Shown: in pieces, positions 1 through 7,536 of the stretch | Position numbering within the stretch: position 1 is the first letter of the stretch | How the letters are laid out: each line of letters opens with the position of its first letter | Source of the DNA: SpSt-539 sp964549445 | GTDB taxonomy: Bacteria > Planctomycetota > Phycisphaerae > UBA1845 > UTPLA1 | Assembly (NCBI GenBank): GCA_964549445.1 | Contig: CAZJVS010000024.1 | Location: 4,162 to 68,161 of the forward strand | Reading direction: 5' to 3' | DNA length: 64,000 nt | Translations under genes and position numbers: made by a program | Notes under the pieces: model-generated | Told to the model about the DNA's origin: nothing | The model's database searches: none | Seen by the model: the letters and a program-made list of their open reading frames with translations, nothing else

Positions 1-90
1 CGTCTGGAGGTAGGCGTTTAACCTTCTCGCGGATTGTATTTTAGACGACCGGGCCCTTCAAGCCGATCCGCGGCCGGCACGAAAATAGAC

Positions 91-116
91 GCGCCCGCCG
101 CAGATGCGACGGGCGC
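91..116 (-). terminator. Terminator of first PEP-CTERM gene
   Basis: GC-rich hairpin (GCGCCCG 91-97 with CGGGCGC 110-116, inner stem CGC/GCG around AGAT) just downstream of the minus-strand gene ending at 149. It is followed in the minus direction by TCTATTTTC. A homologous hairpin sits behind the duplicate gene at 1176-1201. Confidence 0.7.
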
Positions 117-148
117 GCCCATCAACGATAGGAGTATCGGGCTTCGGT

Positions 149-877
149 TCAGCGCCGGCGGTGCGACGCCAGCAATGTCAGTCCGCCGACCGCCAGCAGG
201 GTGCAGGTCACCGGCTCCGGAATCGCCCGCACCTCGATGACCATGTCATTGAAGTCGCGATCCGAGCCCGGCGTCCCGCCCGGCAGGTCCTCGAAGCAGA
301 GCAGCCAGACGGTCTTGGTCGGGTCAACGCCGGTCAGGCGGTAGGTGACCATGTGATCGAGCCCGTCGGGGTTTGCGGTGTTCTCTGACTTGAACGTGTC
401 GCCGCCGCCGGGCGTGCGACGCACCCACCGCCATGTATCCGTCATCAGGTTTATCGAATTCGAGCCCGACGCGGCCATGTTGCTGCCGCTGACGTCAATC
501 AGCAATTCAAACCCGCTGCCGCGATCGATGCCGAACTGTTGTCCGTTGCCGGCGAACCGCGCGATGGCCGTCGCGGAAATGTCGCCGTATTTCCAGATCT
601 GATCGGCGGCCGAGCCGGGCGTCGGATTCACCGCCGAGAGCTGGCCGATCGGAGCGAGGACGTCGTCCCAGCGGATGGCGTTGATGTTTCCACCCGCGCC
701 GCCGCCGATGAAATCGACGCCGCTGACGCTGAAGTTGCCGCCGTAGTGGGCCTCGAGAATCTGCTCAATGTTGAACTCGCCCGCGCCGAATGACGGAGAC
801 AGGATCGGCGTGGTGGCGGCGAATGCCGGAAAAGCGGACGCAAGAAACAGACTGGTTGCGATGAGTGTGCGGTACAT
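149..877 (-). CDS. PEP-CTERM protein with DUF4114-like domain (copy 1)
   Basis: Secreted, surface-sorted protein of 242 residues. It has a signal peptide (MYRTLIATSLFLASAFPAFA), a beta-rich middle and a DUF4114-like region with CFEDLPGG and DRDFNDMVIEV. The C-terminus is a PEP-CTERM tripartite signal: IPEP, hydrophobic helix, RRR. PEP-CTERM proteins are processed by exosortase and often go to the surface or extracellular matrix; the ligand is unknown. The ATG at 877 is preferred to the upstream one at 904 because GGGAGGG lies 7 nt before it and the signal peptide starts there. It is a close paralog, of equal length, of the gene at 1233-1961, with matching promoter, leader and terminator. Confidence 0.85.
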   Translation of the reverse strand: MYRTLIATSLFLASAFPAFAATTPILSPSFGAGEFNIEQILEAHYGGNFSVSGVDFIGGGAGGNINAIRWDDVLAPIGQLSAVNPTPGSAADQIWKYGDISATAIARFAGNGQQFGIDRGSGFELLIDVSGSNMAASGSNSINLMTDTWRWVRRTPGGGDTFKSENTANPDGLDHMVTYRLTGVDPTKTVWLLCFEDLPGGTPGSDRDFNDMVIEVRAIPEPVTCTLLAVGGLTLLASHRRR

Positions 878-957
878 GACCGTCCCTCCCAGCGGGAACA
901 GCAACTCCGTTGGCCCGGCTTCCCGTGTGCGCGGACGAACGTCTTCACTCGATATCT

Positions 958-982
958 CGCCGGTAACTTCTTCCCCCCGGCG
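958..982 (-). promoter_or_regulatory. Leader hairpin, copy 1
   Basis: CGCCGG/CCGGCG stem (977-982 and 958-963) with a 13-nt purine-rich loop in the transcribed leader of the gene starting at 877. The same stem recurs at 2041-2066 with a slightly different loop. Its function is unknown; RNA stability or translation control is an inference. Confidence 0.4.
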
Positions 983-1002
983 GTGTGAAATCCCTCAGAT
1001 CA

Positions 1003-1030
1003 ACCATACTCCGTTCGGGTTAGAAGGCAA
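1003..1030 (-). promoter_or_regulatory. Promoter of PEP-CTERM copy 1
   Basis: On the minus strand TTGCCT (1025-1030), a 16-nt spacer and TATGGT (1003-1008), giving a leader of about 120 nt. The duplicate has TTGCCT-16-TACGGT at the equivalent place, which supports the call. The gene-free stretch 878-1232 otherwise contains only this leader and the downstream terminator of copy 2. Confidence 0.55.
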
Positions 1031-1175
1031 ATTGATTTCGGCTGATCTGTCGAGGAACCCAACTTTCGATTTGAAAGAGGGAGAGTTATTTGAACCTCGT
1101 CGGTTTTGGGACGGACGCCAGCGGATGAATCGTGTCGGCGCTCGGGCCGCGAATCCTTGTGCCGCAAATGAAGAA

Positions 1176-1201
1176 GCGCCCGTCGCGGGTGCGACGGGCG
1201 C
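1176..1201 (-). terminator. Terminator of PEP-CTERM copy 2
   Basis: Perfect 11-bp stem GCGCCCGTCGC/GCGACGGGCGC around GGGT, downstream of the minus-strand stop at 1233. It is followed in the minus direction by CTTCTTCATTT. Homologous to the hairpin at 91-116. Confidence 0.7.
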
Positions 1202-1232
1202 GTTGAGTGTCGATTGGAGTTCCAGTTCCTAT

Positions 1233-1961
1233 CTAGCGTCGCTTGCGTCCGGCCCAGAGTGCAATGCCGCCGGCCGCCAACAGCGTGCATGTGACCGGCT
1301 CGGGGACCATCTGAAGCTCGACCACCATGTCGTTAAAGTCGCGATCGAAGTCGGGCAACTCGCCTGGAAAGTCTTCGAAGCAGAGCAGCCAGCCGGCCGC
1401 GCCGTTGTCCAATCCGGTTACGCGATAGGTGACCATGTGGTCCATGCCGTCCGAATTTGCGGCCTCCTGCGAATAGTAGGTCGTGTCGCCTTCCGCCGAC
1501 CGGCGCACCCAGCGCCAGGTGTCATTCGTGAGATCGACCGTGTTCGATCCGGTCGCGGCCATGCCGACTCCGGCAACGTCGAACAGCAACTCGAAGCCGT
1601 TGCCGCGGTCGAATCCGATTTGCTGCGAAGCGCTGGAGAAGCGTGCGACGGCCGACGCCGAGAAATTGCCGTCCCGCCAGAACTGATCGGCCTCGGATCC
1701 CAGGGCCGGATTTGCGACCGAAAGCTCGTTCATCGGCGCGAGGAAGTCGTCCCAGCGCGTGACGGCGATGTTCCCGCCGGCTCCACCGTTGATGAAATCG
1801 AGGCCGTCGACGATGAAATCGCCGCCGTAGTGGGATTCGAGGATTTGCTCAATGTTGTACTCGCCGCCGTTGACGGGCGGAGCGAGAACCGTCGTGGTGC
1901 CGGCCAGCGCCGGCATCGCCAACGAAAAAACGAGACCGATAGCGAAGAGTGCGCGGTTCAA
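1233..1961 (-). CDS. PEP-CTERM protein with DUF4114-like domain (copy 2)
   Basis: Paralog of the 149-877 gene, also 242 residues. Signal peptide, DUF4114-like segment (LLCFEDFPG, DRDFNDMVVEL) and PEP-CTERM tail (VPEP, hydrophobic stretch, RKRR). The start is read as TTG at 1961 because it aligns exactly with the ATG of copy 1 and is preceded by TTGGAGGG. An in-frame ATG at 2147 would add 62 arginine-rich residues before the signal peptide and is unlikely. The two copies probably arose by tandem duplication of a complete unit. They may be co-expressed surface proteins; the ligand is unknown. Confidence 0.83.
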   Translation of the reverse strand: MNRALFAIGLVFSLAMPALAGTTTVLAPPVNGGEYNIEQILESHYGGDFIVDGLDFINGGAGGNIAVTRWDDFLAPMNELSVANPALGSEADQFWRDGNFSASAVARFSSASQQIGFDRGNGFELLFDVAGVGMAATGSNTVDLTNDTWRWVRRSAEGDTTYYSQEAANSDGMDHMVTYRVTGLDNGAAGWLLCFEDFPGELPDFDRDFNDMVVELQMVPEPVTCTLLAAGGIALWAGRKRR

Positions 1962-2040
1962 GACCGTCCCTCCAAGCGGGAGCAGTATTTCCGCCAACCC
2001 GGCATCCCGAGTGCGCAGGCCGACGTCTTCACGCTTTTCT

Positions 2041-2066
2041 CGCCGGTGTCTTCTTTCCCCCCGGCG
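2041..2066 (-). promoter_or_regulatory. Leader hairpin, copy 2
   Basis: Second copy of the CGCCGG/CCGGCG leader stem, with a 14-nt loop. The adjoining TTTCACACC sequence is also shared with copy 1. Confidence 0.4.
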
Positions 2067-2087
2067 GTGTGAAATCCCTGGATTGAA

Positions 2088-2115
2088 ACCGTACGCCGCA
2101 GGGACAAAAAGGCAA
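2088..2115 (-). promoter_or_regulatory. Promoter of PEP-CTERM copy 2
   Basis: Minus-strand TTGCCT (2110-2115), 16-nt spacer, TACGGT (2088-2093). Conserved in position and sequence with copy 1. The rest of the gene-free stretch 1962-2269 holds the leader and, towards 2270, the start region of the SulP gene; nothing else is recognised there. Confidence 0.55.
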
Positions 2116-2269
2116 ATCGGATACGGGCGACTGCGGGCGACGCCCATAAGAAATGCGTCGTCGCCGCCCGGGCTTGACCTGCGGCGGTAATCGGACGAGA
2201 TTTGTGCATCGATCAGCCGAGATCGCTTTGAACCGATAACGCGACCGGCGCTTTGGACTGAAACCGCTC

Positions 2270-4048
2270 GTGCCGCATCGCCTACAGCATCAGCCGTTCA
2301 TGCCGCCCCGGCGATTACCGGTCGCCGCGGCGCTCCGCAAGACACTCGCCCAGGGCTACCGTTTCGAGGATTTCCGCCACGATGCGCTGGCCGGACTGAT
2401 CGTCGGATTGGTCGCCCTGCCGCTCTCGATGGCGCTGGCCATCGCTTCGGGCGTGGCGCCTCAGCAGGGTCTCTACACCGCGATCATCGCCGGTTTCATT
2501 ACAGCGTTGCTCGGAGGCTCGAAGGTGCAGGTCTCGGGTCCGACGGCGGCGTTCGTCGTGCTGCTAGCGCCGGTCGCCGAGAAATTCGGTTTGGGCGGGC
2601 TCACCCTTGCCTCGCTGATGGCGGGCGTGCTGCTCGTCATTTTCGGATTGGCTCGATTCGGCAAGTTCATCGAGTTCATCCCGTACCCCGTCGTTACCGG
2701 CTTTACGAGCGGAATCGCGGTTGTCATCGCCACGCTGCAGGTCCGCGACTTTCTGGGGCTCACGGTCGCCCACATGCCCGACCATTACATCGAGCGCGTC
2801 GGCACACTCTTCCACGCGATTCCGACGGCGCGGCCGGGAGATTGCCTCATCGGGGCATTCACGCTGGCGGTGCTCGGCGGGATGCCGCGGATCACGCGGC
2901 GAGTCCCTGCGCCGCTGATCGCCCTGCTGGCGGCGGCCCTGCTGGGCTGGCTCGCACCCCGCTTCGGTTCGCGATTCGACGTGCTGACGATTGGCGATCG
3001 TTTTCCCGGCGGCATTCCGCGCGTGCCGCCCAGCTTCGGGCTGCCCTGGCATATTCACGGGCCGGACGGTGCTCCGCTCTCGATGTCGATGGAGATCGTC
3101 TATGCCCTGGCCGGCTCGGCCTTCGCGATCGCCATGCTCGGCGCGATCGAGTCGCTGCTCTCGGCGGTCGTCGCTGACGCAATGACCGGTCGCAAGCATG
3201 ACCCCGACTCCGAGCTGTTCGCCCAGGGTGTCGCGAACGTCGTCGCGCCGTTTTTCGGCGGATTTGCGGCCACGGGAGCGATCGCCCGCACGGCCACGAA
3301 TATCCGCTCGGGCGCGCGGTCGCCGTTCGCGGCGATGATCCACGCCCTCTTCATCCTTGCGGCCGTGTTGCTGCTCGCGCCCCTGCTGAGCTACCTGCCG
3401 ATGTCGGCCCTCGCGGCGCTGCTGCTGGTCGTGGCCTGGAACATGGCGGAACTCAAACACGTCGTGCACGTGCTCCGCATCGCTCCGCGGAGCGACGTGC
3501 TGATCCTGCTGGCCTGCTTCGGCATGACCGTGATCTTCGACATGGTGGTGGCCGTGTCGGTGGGCGTGGTGCTGGCGGCCGTGCTGTTCATGCAGCGAAT
3601 GGCCGAGGTCACCGGCGTGCGGCTCGTGGGCGACGAGCATCCGGCGTTGCAGATTCCGCTGCCGCGCGGCGTCATCGCGTACGACGTGGCGGGCCCGCTC
3701 TTCTTCGGCGCGGCTCAGAAGGCGATGAGCGCGCTGCAGGCCGTTCACAGCAGCGCCAAGTGCGTGGTGCTGAACCTGCAGGCCGTTCCGGTCATCGATG
3801 CGACGGGGCTGGTGAACCTGGAATCGGCCCTGGCCCGGCTGAAGAAGTCGAAGACACTGGTGATCCTGTCCGGCGTGCAGCCGGCGCCGGCCGAAGTGCT
3901 GGCCCGCGCCGGCGTCGTCGAGGAGCCGGGCCGCCTGATGATCCGTGGTTCGTTCGAGAGCGCCGTGGCGCTGGCCCGGGCCTTCGTGGCCTTGCAGGAC
4001 CCGGCGGAGCCGGTCGGCGATGGCCCGGCGCCGTCCGCGACTCCTTGA
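2270..4048 (+). CDS. SulP family anion transporter with STAS domain
   Basis: Inner-membrane SLC26/SulP permease, 592 residues, the normal length for the family. The N-terminal transmembrane part has the family signature region (PLSMALAIASGVAPQQGLYT, then GGSKVQVSGPTAAFVVLLAP). The C-terminal cytoplasmic STAS domain (about residues 455-570) contains VIDATGLVNLESAL. The substrate cannot be read from sequence: sulfate, bicarbonate and other anions are all transported by relatives. The following cysteine dioxygenase suggests a sulfur link. The start is GTG at 2270; an ATG 30 nt downstream (MPPRRLPV) is an alternative. Confidence 0.88.
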   Translation: MPHRLQHQPFMPPRRLPVAAALRKTLAQGYRFEDFRHDALAGLIVGLVALPLSMALAIASGVAPQQGLYTAIIAGFITALLGGSKVQVSGPTAAFVVLLAPVAEKFGLGGLTLASLMAGVLLVIFGLARFGKFIEFIPYPVVTGFTSGIAVVIATLQVRDFLGLTVAHMPDHYIERVGTLFHAIPTARPGDCLIGAFTLAVLGGMPRITRRVPAPLIALLAAALLGWLAPRFGSRFDVLTIGDRFPGGIPRVPPSFGLPWHIHGPDGAPLSMSMEIVYALAGSAFAIAMLGAIESLLSAVVADAMTGRKHDPDSELFAQGVANVVAPFFGGFAATGAIARTATNIRSGARSPFAAMIHALFILAAVLLLAPLLSYLPMSALAALLLVVAWNMAELKHVVHVLRIAPRSDVLILLACFGMTVIFDMVVAVSVGVVLAAVLFMQRMAEVTGVRLVGDEHPALQIPLPRGVIAYDVAGPLFFGAAQKAMSALQAVHSSAKCVVLNLQAVPVIDATGLVNLESALARLKKSKTLVILSGVQPAPAEVLARAGVVEEPGRLMIRGSFESAVALARAFVALQDPAEPVGDGPAPSATP

Positions 4049-4053
4049 CTTCC

Positions 4054-4086
4054 TATAGGGGTGTCAATACACTCCTATAAGAGTGT
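4054..4086. promoter_or_regulatory. Three-half-site operator or alternative hairpin before CDO
   Basis: Three near-identical 11-mers: TATAGGGGTGT (4054-4064, plus), TATAGGAGTGT (4069-4079, minus) and TATAAGAGTGT (4076-4086, plus). The first two form an 11-bp inverted repeat around CAAT. The second and third also form an alternative 6-bp stem, ACACTC/GAGTGT, so the two stems exclude each other. There is no U-tract, so an operator or leader switch is more likely than a terminator. Confidence 0.55.
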
Positions 4087-4107
4087 AACCGGGAGGCGCG
4101 ATAGCAC

Positions 4108-4797
4108 ATGGCCACCGCACGAGCTGTCCTCGAACCGCCGCGAAAATCCGCATCCGATCGGGCATCGGCGCTCGCTCCGCTCCGGCGGTTGTTCGAGCAG
4201 TGGGATCATTACCGCGACGCGGTGCCGCTCGATCGACTCGCCCGCGGACTGAAGTCACTCGCGCTGAGCGCGGCCGACTTTGGCGGGTATGTCATCTTCG
4301 GTCGTGACTGTTATCGCCGGAATCGCATCCACGCCGGAAAGGCCTACGAAGCGCTGCTGCTCTGCTGGGCCCCCGGCCAGCGAAGCCCGATTCACGACCA
4401 TCATGGCTCGGCCTGTGCCCTGCGAATCATCGAGGGCGTGGCGACCGAGACCCGGTTCGAATTCAGCCCGTGCGGCCTGATCTATCCGGTTCAGACTGCG
4501 CGTCTCACCGCCGGGGCCGTCACCGCGTCGTACGACACCGACATTCACCAGATGGGGAACCTGCAATCCGGGCGGTCGAACCTGATCACGCTGCACATCT
4601 ACTCACCGCCGCTGCGGCGGATGGGGCGGTACTATCTCGGCGACAGCGTCCTGGGCGAGGGCGATGAAGCCCTGCGGGCGCGTGTGATCCAGCGAGCCGC
4701 CCGGCGACGACCGCCGGCCGTGGCCGATGCATTGGCGCGGCTGCGTCGCCGCGTGCGATCGGCCGCGATGCGCCAGGCCGCCAGCCATGCCGGGTGA
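4108..4797 (+). CDS. Cysteine dioxygenase type I
   Basis: Cytoplasmic cupin enzyme that oxidises L-cysteine to cysteine sulfinate using iron and O2; 229 residues. The iron ligands are visible as His96 and His98 (SPIHDHHGS) and His147 (DIHQMGN). Arg71 fits the position that binds the substrate carboxylate, and His163-x-Tyr165 (TLHIYSPP) fits the catalytic pair of mammalian CDO. Cys103 aligns with mammalian Cys93, which cross-links to that tyrosine; most bacterial relatives have Gly there. It follows the SulP gene by 59 nt and overlaps the next gene by 11 nt, so coupled translation is likely. The three-repeat element upstream may regulate it. Confidence 0.9.
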   Translation: MATARAVLEPPRKSASDRASALAPLRRLFEQWDHYRDAVPLDRLARGLKSLALSAADFGGYVIFGRDCYRRNRIHAGKAYEALLLCWAPGQRSPIHDHHGSACALRIIEGVATETRFEFSPCGLIYPVQTARLTAGAVTASYDTDIHQMGNLQSGRSNLITLHIYSPPLRRMGRYYLGDSVLGEGDEALRARVIQRAARRRPPAVADALARLRRRVRSAAMRQAASHAG

Positions 4798-6148
4798 CAC
4801 CGACACCACGATCGCCGTCGTCGGCGGCGGCTGCAGCGGGACGCTCGCGGCTGTGCAGTTGGTCCGCGCGGCCGCGTCCAGATTCCGCGTAGTTCTGATT
4901 GAGCGCGGCCCGCGCTTTTCGCGCGGCATCGCTTACGGCACCGGCTGTCCGCAACACCTGCTGAACGTGCCGGCCGGGCGGATGTCGGCGTTACCCGATG
5001 ATCCGTCGCACTTCCTTCGCTGGGCATCGGCCCGCGATGCCACGCTTATGTCGGACTCCTTCGCGCGGCGGTCGCTTTATGGCGAGTACCTTGAGTCATT
5101 GCTGATGGCGACCTGCAACGAAGCGGGCTCGCGCTTTCAGCGAATCCACGACGCGGTGCTCTCCATTTCCGCGGCGCCGGGTGGCGTCGGCGCGGGTCTT
5201 CGTCTTCAATCGGGCGGCGCCCTCGTGGCCGATCGCGTCGTACTCGCACTCGGTAACTTCATGCCCGCCGATCCGCCGCTCGCCGATCGTCGCTTCTTCG
5301 ACGGCCCGCGATATGCCCGCGATCCGTGGTCGCCGCGGGCGACGCAGAGGCTTTCGGCGGACGACGACGTGTTGCTGATCGGGACCGGGTTGACGGCCGT
5401 CGACGTCATCGCCCAGCTTGACGCGGCGGGGCACCGCGGCGTCATTCACGCGGCTTCGCGCCACGGACTGTTGCCGCGCGTCCACACGGCAAAGGCGACG
5501 GTGGCGATCCCGGCCGTGGTGTCGCCGGGCATGGGGGTTCGCGAATCGTTGCGTGCACTCCGCTCGGCGTGCGAGGTGCACGATTGGCGATGCGTCGTCG
5601 ATGGCCTTCGTCCGGTGAGCCAGGCGATCTGGCGGGCGTGGTCGGTCGAGCAGCGGCGGCAGTTCGTGCGGCACCTGCGGCTGCTGTGGGACGTGCACCG
5701 TCACCGCGTCGCGCCGGATGTGTTTGCGGCGGTTGAGCACCGACAGGGCAATGGCACGCTGGCCGTGCATGCCGGGCGGATCGATTCAATCGTTGACGAG
5801 GGCGAGCGGGCCGTCGCGACCCTTCGCCCGCGCGGCGGCGGCCCCCCTCGCAGCTTGTCGGTCGCCCGCGTCATCAATTGCACCGGCCCGGACTGCGACC
5901 CGCGCCGCCTCGACGATCCGCTCGTTCGCGATCTTCTCGCGAGCGGGCTGGCCCGCCCCGATCCGCTGCGGCTTGGCTTCGAAGTTGGACCGGACGGCGC
6001 GCTGATCGACGCGGCTGGTCGCGCGTCGGACCGGCTGTTCGCGATCGGCCCGCTGCGTCGGGCGGACCTGTGGGAATCCGTGGCCGTTCCGGAAATACGA
6101 GTCCAGGCCGCCGAGCTGGCGCGGGCGCTTGCATCCAATCGTTCGTGA
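4787..6148 (+). CDS. FAD/NAD(P)-binding oxidoreductase, HpnW/YdhS-like
   Basis: Predicted flavoprotein of 453 residues. The N-terminal dinucleotide-binding loop is VVGGGCSGTLAA (residues about 9-20). The family-typical block YGTGCPQHLLNVPAGRMSAL follows, a second GTGLTAVD-type nucleotide site is central, and VINCTGPD precedes the C-terminal part. These match the FAD-NAD(P)-binding family PF13454. The reaction is unknown. The ATG at 4787 lies inside the end of the cysteine dioxygenase gene, giving translational coupling and suggesting a role in the same sulfur pathway, for example handling sulfinate or a reduced partner. That role is inference. Confidence 0.75.
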   Translation: MPGDTDTTIAVVGGGCSGTLAAVQLVRAAASRFRVVLIERGPRFSRGIAYGTGCPQHLLNVPAGRMSALPDDPSHFLRWASARDATLMSDSFARRSLYGEYLESLLMATCNEAGSRFQRIHDAVLSISAAPGGVGAGLRLQSGGALVADRVVLALGNFMPADPPLADRRFFDGPRYARDPWSPRATQRLSADDDVLLIGTGLTAVDVIAQLDAAGHRGVIHAASRHGLLPRVHTAKATVAIPAVVSPGMGVRESLRALRSACEVHDWRCVVDGLRPVSQAIWRAWSVEQRRQFVRHLRLLWDVHRHRVAPDVFAAVEHRQGNGTLAVHAGRIDSIVDEGERAVATLRPRGGGPPRSLSVARVINCTGPDCDPRRLDDPLVRDLLASGLARPDPLRLGFEVGPDGALIDAAGRASDRLFAIGPLRRADLWESVAVPEIRVQAAELARALASNRS

Positions 6149-6155
6149 GACTTGG

Positions 6156-7430
6156 CTAATCGAAGAACGCCAGCTGCTTCTGAAACTGCCGGGCGAAGAG
6201 GCCGTGCAGGCGGCCGAGGAAGTAGATGCCGTAGAAGCCAAAGCCGATCACCGCCCCCCAGCCGAACAGGCCGAGGGCGGCCTCGACGACGTTGCCGGCG
6301 CCCGCCGCGACGCTCGTCTTGTGCAGTACGCCGGCGAACCACTTGGTCACCTCGGATGCCGCGAGGCCGAAGAGAGTCGCATAGACCGCGACCAGCGCGA
6401 AAAGGAACAGGTAGTTGACGTGCGTCGCCGCAATCGATTTGCCGACGTTGACCGGGTTCAGCCCGCGGACAACCGTGCTCGTCGCGATGCCGATCAGGTG
6501 CATGGGGACAAAGAAGGTGAACAAACCCGCCAGGATGAGGACGATCGGGGGCGCGTGAATCTCAAATCGTTCCAACGAGGCGGAGAACGTGAACTCGCCC
6601 TTGCCCGCCAGGAACCAGCCGGCCGCTGCGAAGACTGCGTAGTACATCAGCAGCGCGAGATACGCGATGATGCTGCTCTGCCATTGCGCGGGGCTCCAGA
6701 CGAGTTCGGGCGGTCGATCCGTGCCGATGGCGGTCGCCCGAACCACATCGAGAAACGCGTGCACGCCGACCGCCAGGAAGAACAGGACTTCGAGCAGCAC
6801 CAGGCCGAAGAAGGCGGTTTCGACGCCCTTGAGGTACAGCGTCTCGGACTTGCCTGTGCCCGCGCTGCCCTGCTCGACCGCAAAGGCGATGCCGACCGTC
6901 GCGGCCACCGGCAGCAGAATGACGCCCACTGCCGCGAGGACGCTCGCCAGCAGCGAACCCGATGCGCCAAACGGATAGAGAAACGCCGAAGTGAGACCCG
7001 TGTAGAAATTGATGTCGTCGCGGCGCCGAAACTTCACGCCGCCTGCCGCGCCGCCGCCCTTCACCAGCGCCGGTATCGGCTGCCAACAGTTTGAGCAGAG
7101 GGCTTCGACGTACGGGTCCTTCAGCATCACCTCTTTGTTGCAGTGCGGGCAGGTCCGCGGTATCGGCTCACCGGCGTGCGCGGCTTCGTCGGCCGCTTGC
7201 TGCTCGTGCTCGAGTTCGGTGCGGTCGCGGCCATCCAGTGCCTCGGTTCCGCGCTCGATGTTGGCGAGGTCTTCGAGATTCAGGCCCGTGTCGACCTTGG
7301 TCGGAGCGATAGTTGTCGTCGGATTCGGAACTCGAAAGGCCTTGTTGCACTGCTTGCAGCGGATCGACCGTCCGGCCCACTCGTTCGGTACGACGATCTT
7401 CTCCTGGCATCGTGGACAGCGCAGCTTCAT
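6156..7430 (-). CDS. Zinc-ribbon multi-pass membrane protein
   Basis: 424 residues, function unknown. The N-terminus is an MJ0042-type zinc ribbon (CPRC at 4-7, then CKQC). A low-complexity acidic linker and a second CxxC pair follow (CPHC ... CSNC, about residues 94-116). The C-terminal two thirds contain about six hydrophobic segments. This arrangement of cytoplasmic zinc ribbons fused to an integral membrane domain is common in Planctomycetota proteins with no assigned function. It converges with the FAD enzyme gene, leaving only 7 nt between the stops. Confidence 0.7.
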   Translation of the reverse strand: MKLRCPRCQEKIVVPNEWAGRSIRCKQCNKAFRVPNPTTTIAPTKVDTGLNLEDLANIERGTEALDGRDRTELEHEQQAADEAAHAGEPIPRTCPHCNKEVMLKDPYVEALCSNCWQPIPALVKGGGAAGGVKFRRRDDINFYTGLTSAFLYPFGASGSLLASVLAAVGVILLPVAATVGIAFAVEQGSAGTGKSETLYLKGVETAFFGLVLLEVLFFLAVGVHAFLDVVRATAIGTDRPPELVWSPAQWQSSIIAYLALLMYYAVFAAAGWFLAGKGEFTFSASLERFEIHAPPIVLILAGLFTFFVPMHLIGIATSTVVRGLNPVNVGKSIAATHVNYLFLFALVAVYATLFGLAASEVTKWFAGVLHKTSVAAGAGNVVEAALGLFGWGAVIGFGFYGIYFLGRLHGLFARQFQKQLAFFD

Positions 7431-7500
7431 CGCGGCGGATTGTAACCTTGGCCGCCGTCACAATCTCGCGGTCCGCGCGCCCGGCTAACCGGTCGCGAGG

Positions 7501-7530
7501 TTGGCGTCGGCCGAATTCGCTCGATAGATT
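7501..7530 (+). promoter_or_regulatory. Promoter giving a leaderless esterase mRNA
   Basis: TTGGCG (7501-7506), 18-nt spacer, TAGATT (7525-7530). The ATG is 6 nt beyond the -10 box, so transcription would begin at or near the start codon. No ribosome-binding site is present. Confidence 0.45.
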
Positions 7531-7536
7531 GCCCGC

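Noticed and set aside
1962..2147. 62-residue N-terminal extension of PEP-CTERM copy 2
   Set aside because: It covers the promoter and leader that are duplicated in copy 1 and precedes the signal peptide.
2564..3748. 394-residue antisense ORF within the SulP gene
   Set aside because: High-GC shadow frame with Arg/His-rich composition and no family resemblance. The same reasoning removes many long antisense frames, such as 35977-37521.
4054..4086. Intrinsic terminator between SulP and cysteine dioxygenase
   Set aside because: The stem is strong but has no U-run on either side, and a third half-site points to a regulatory element instead.
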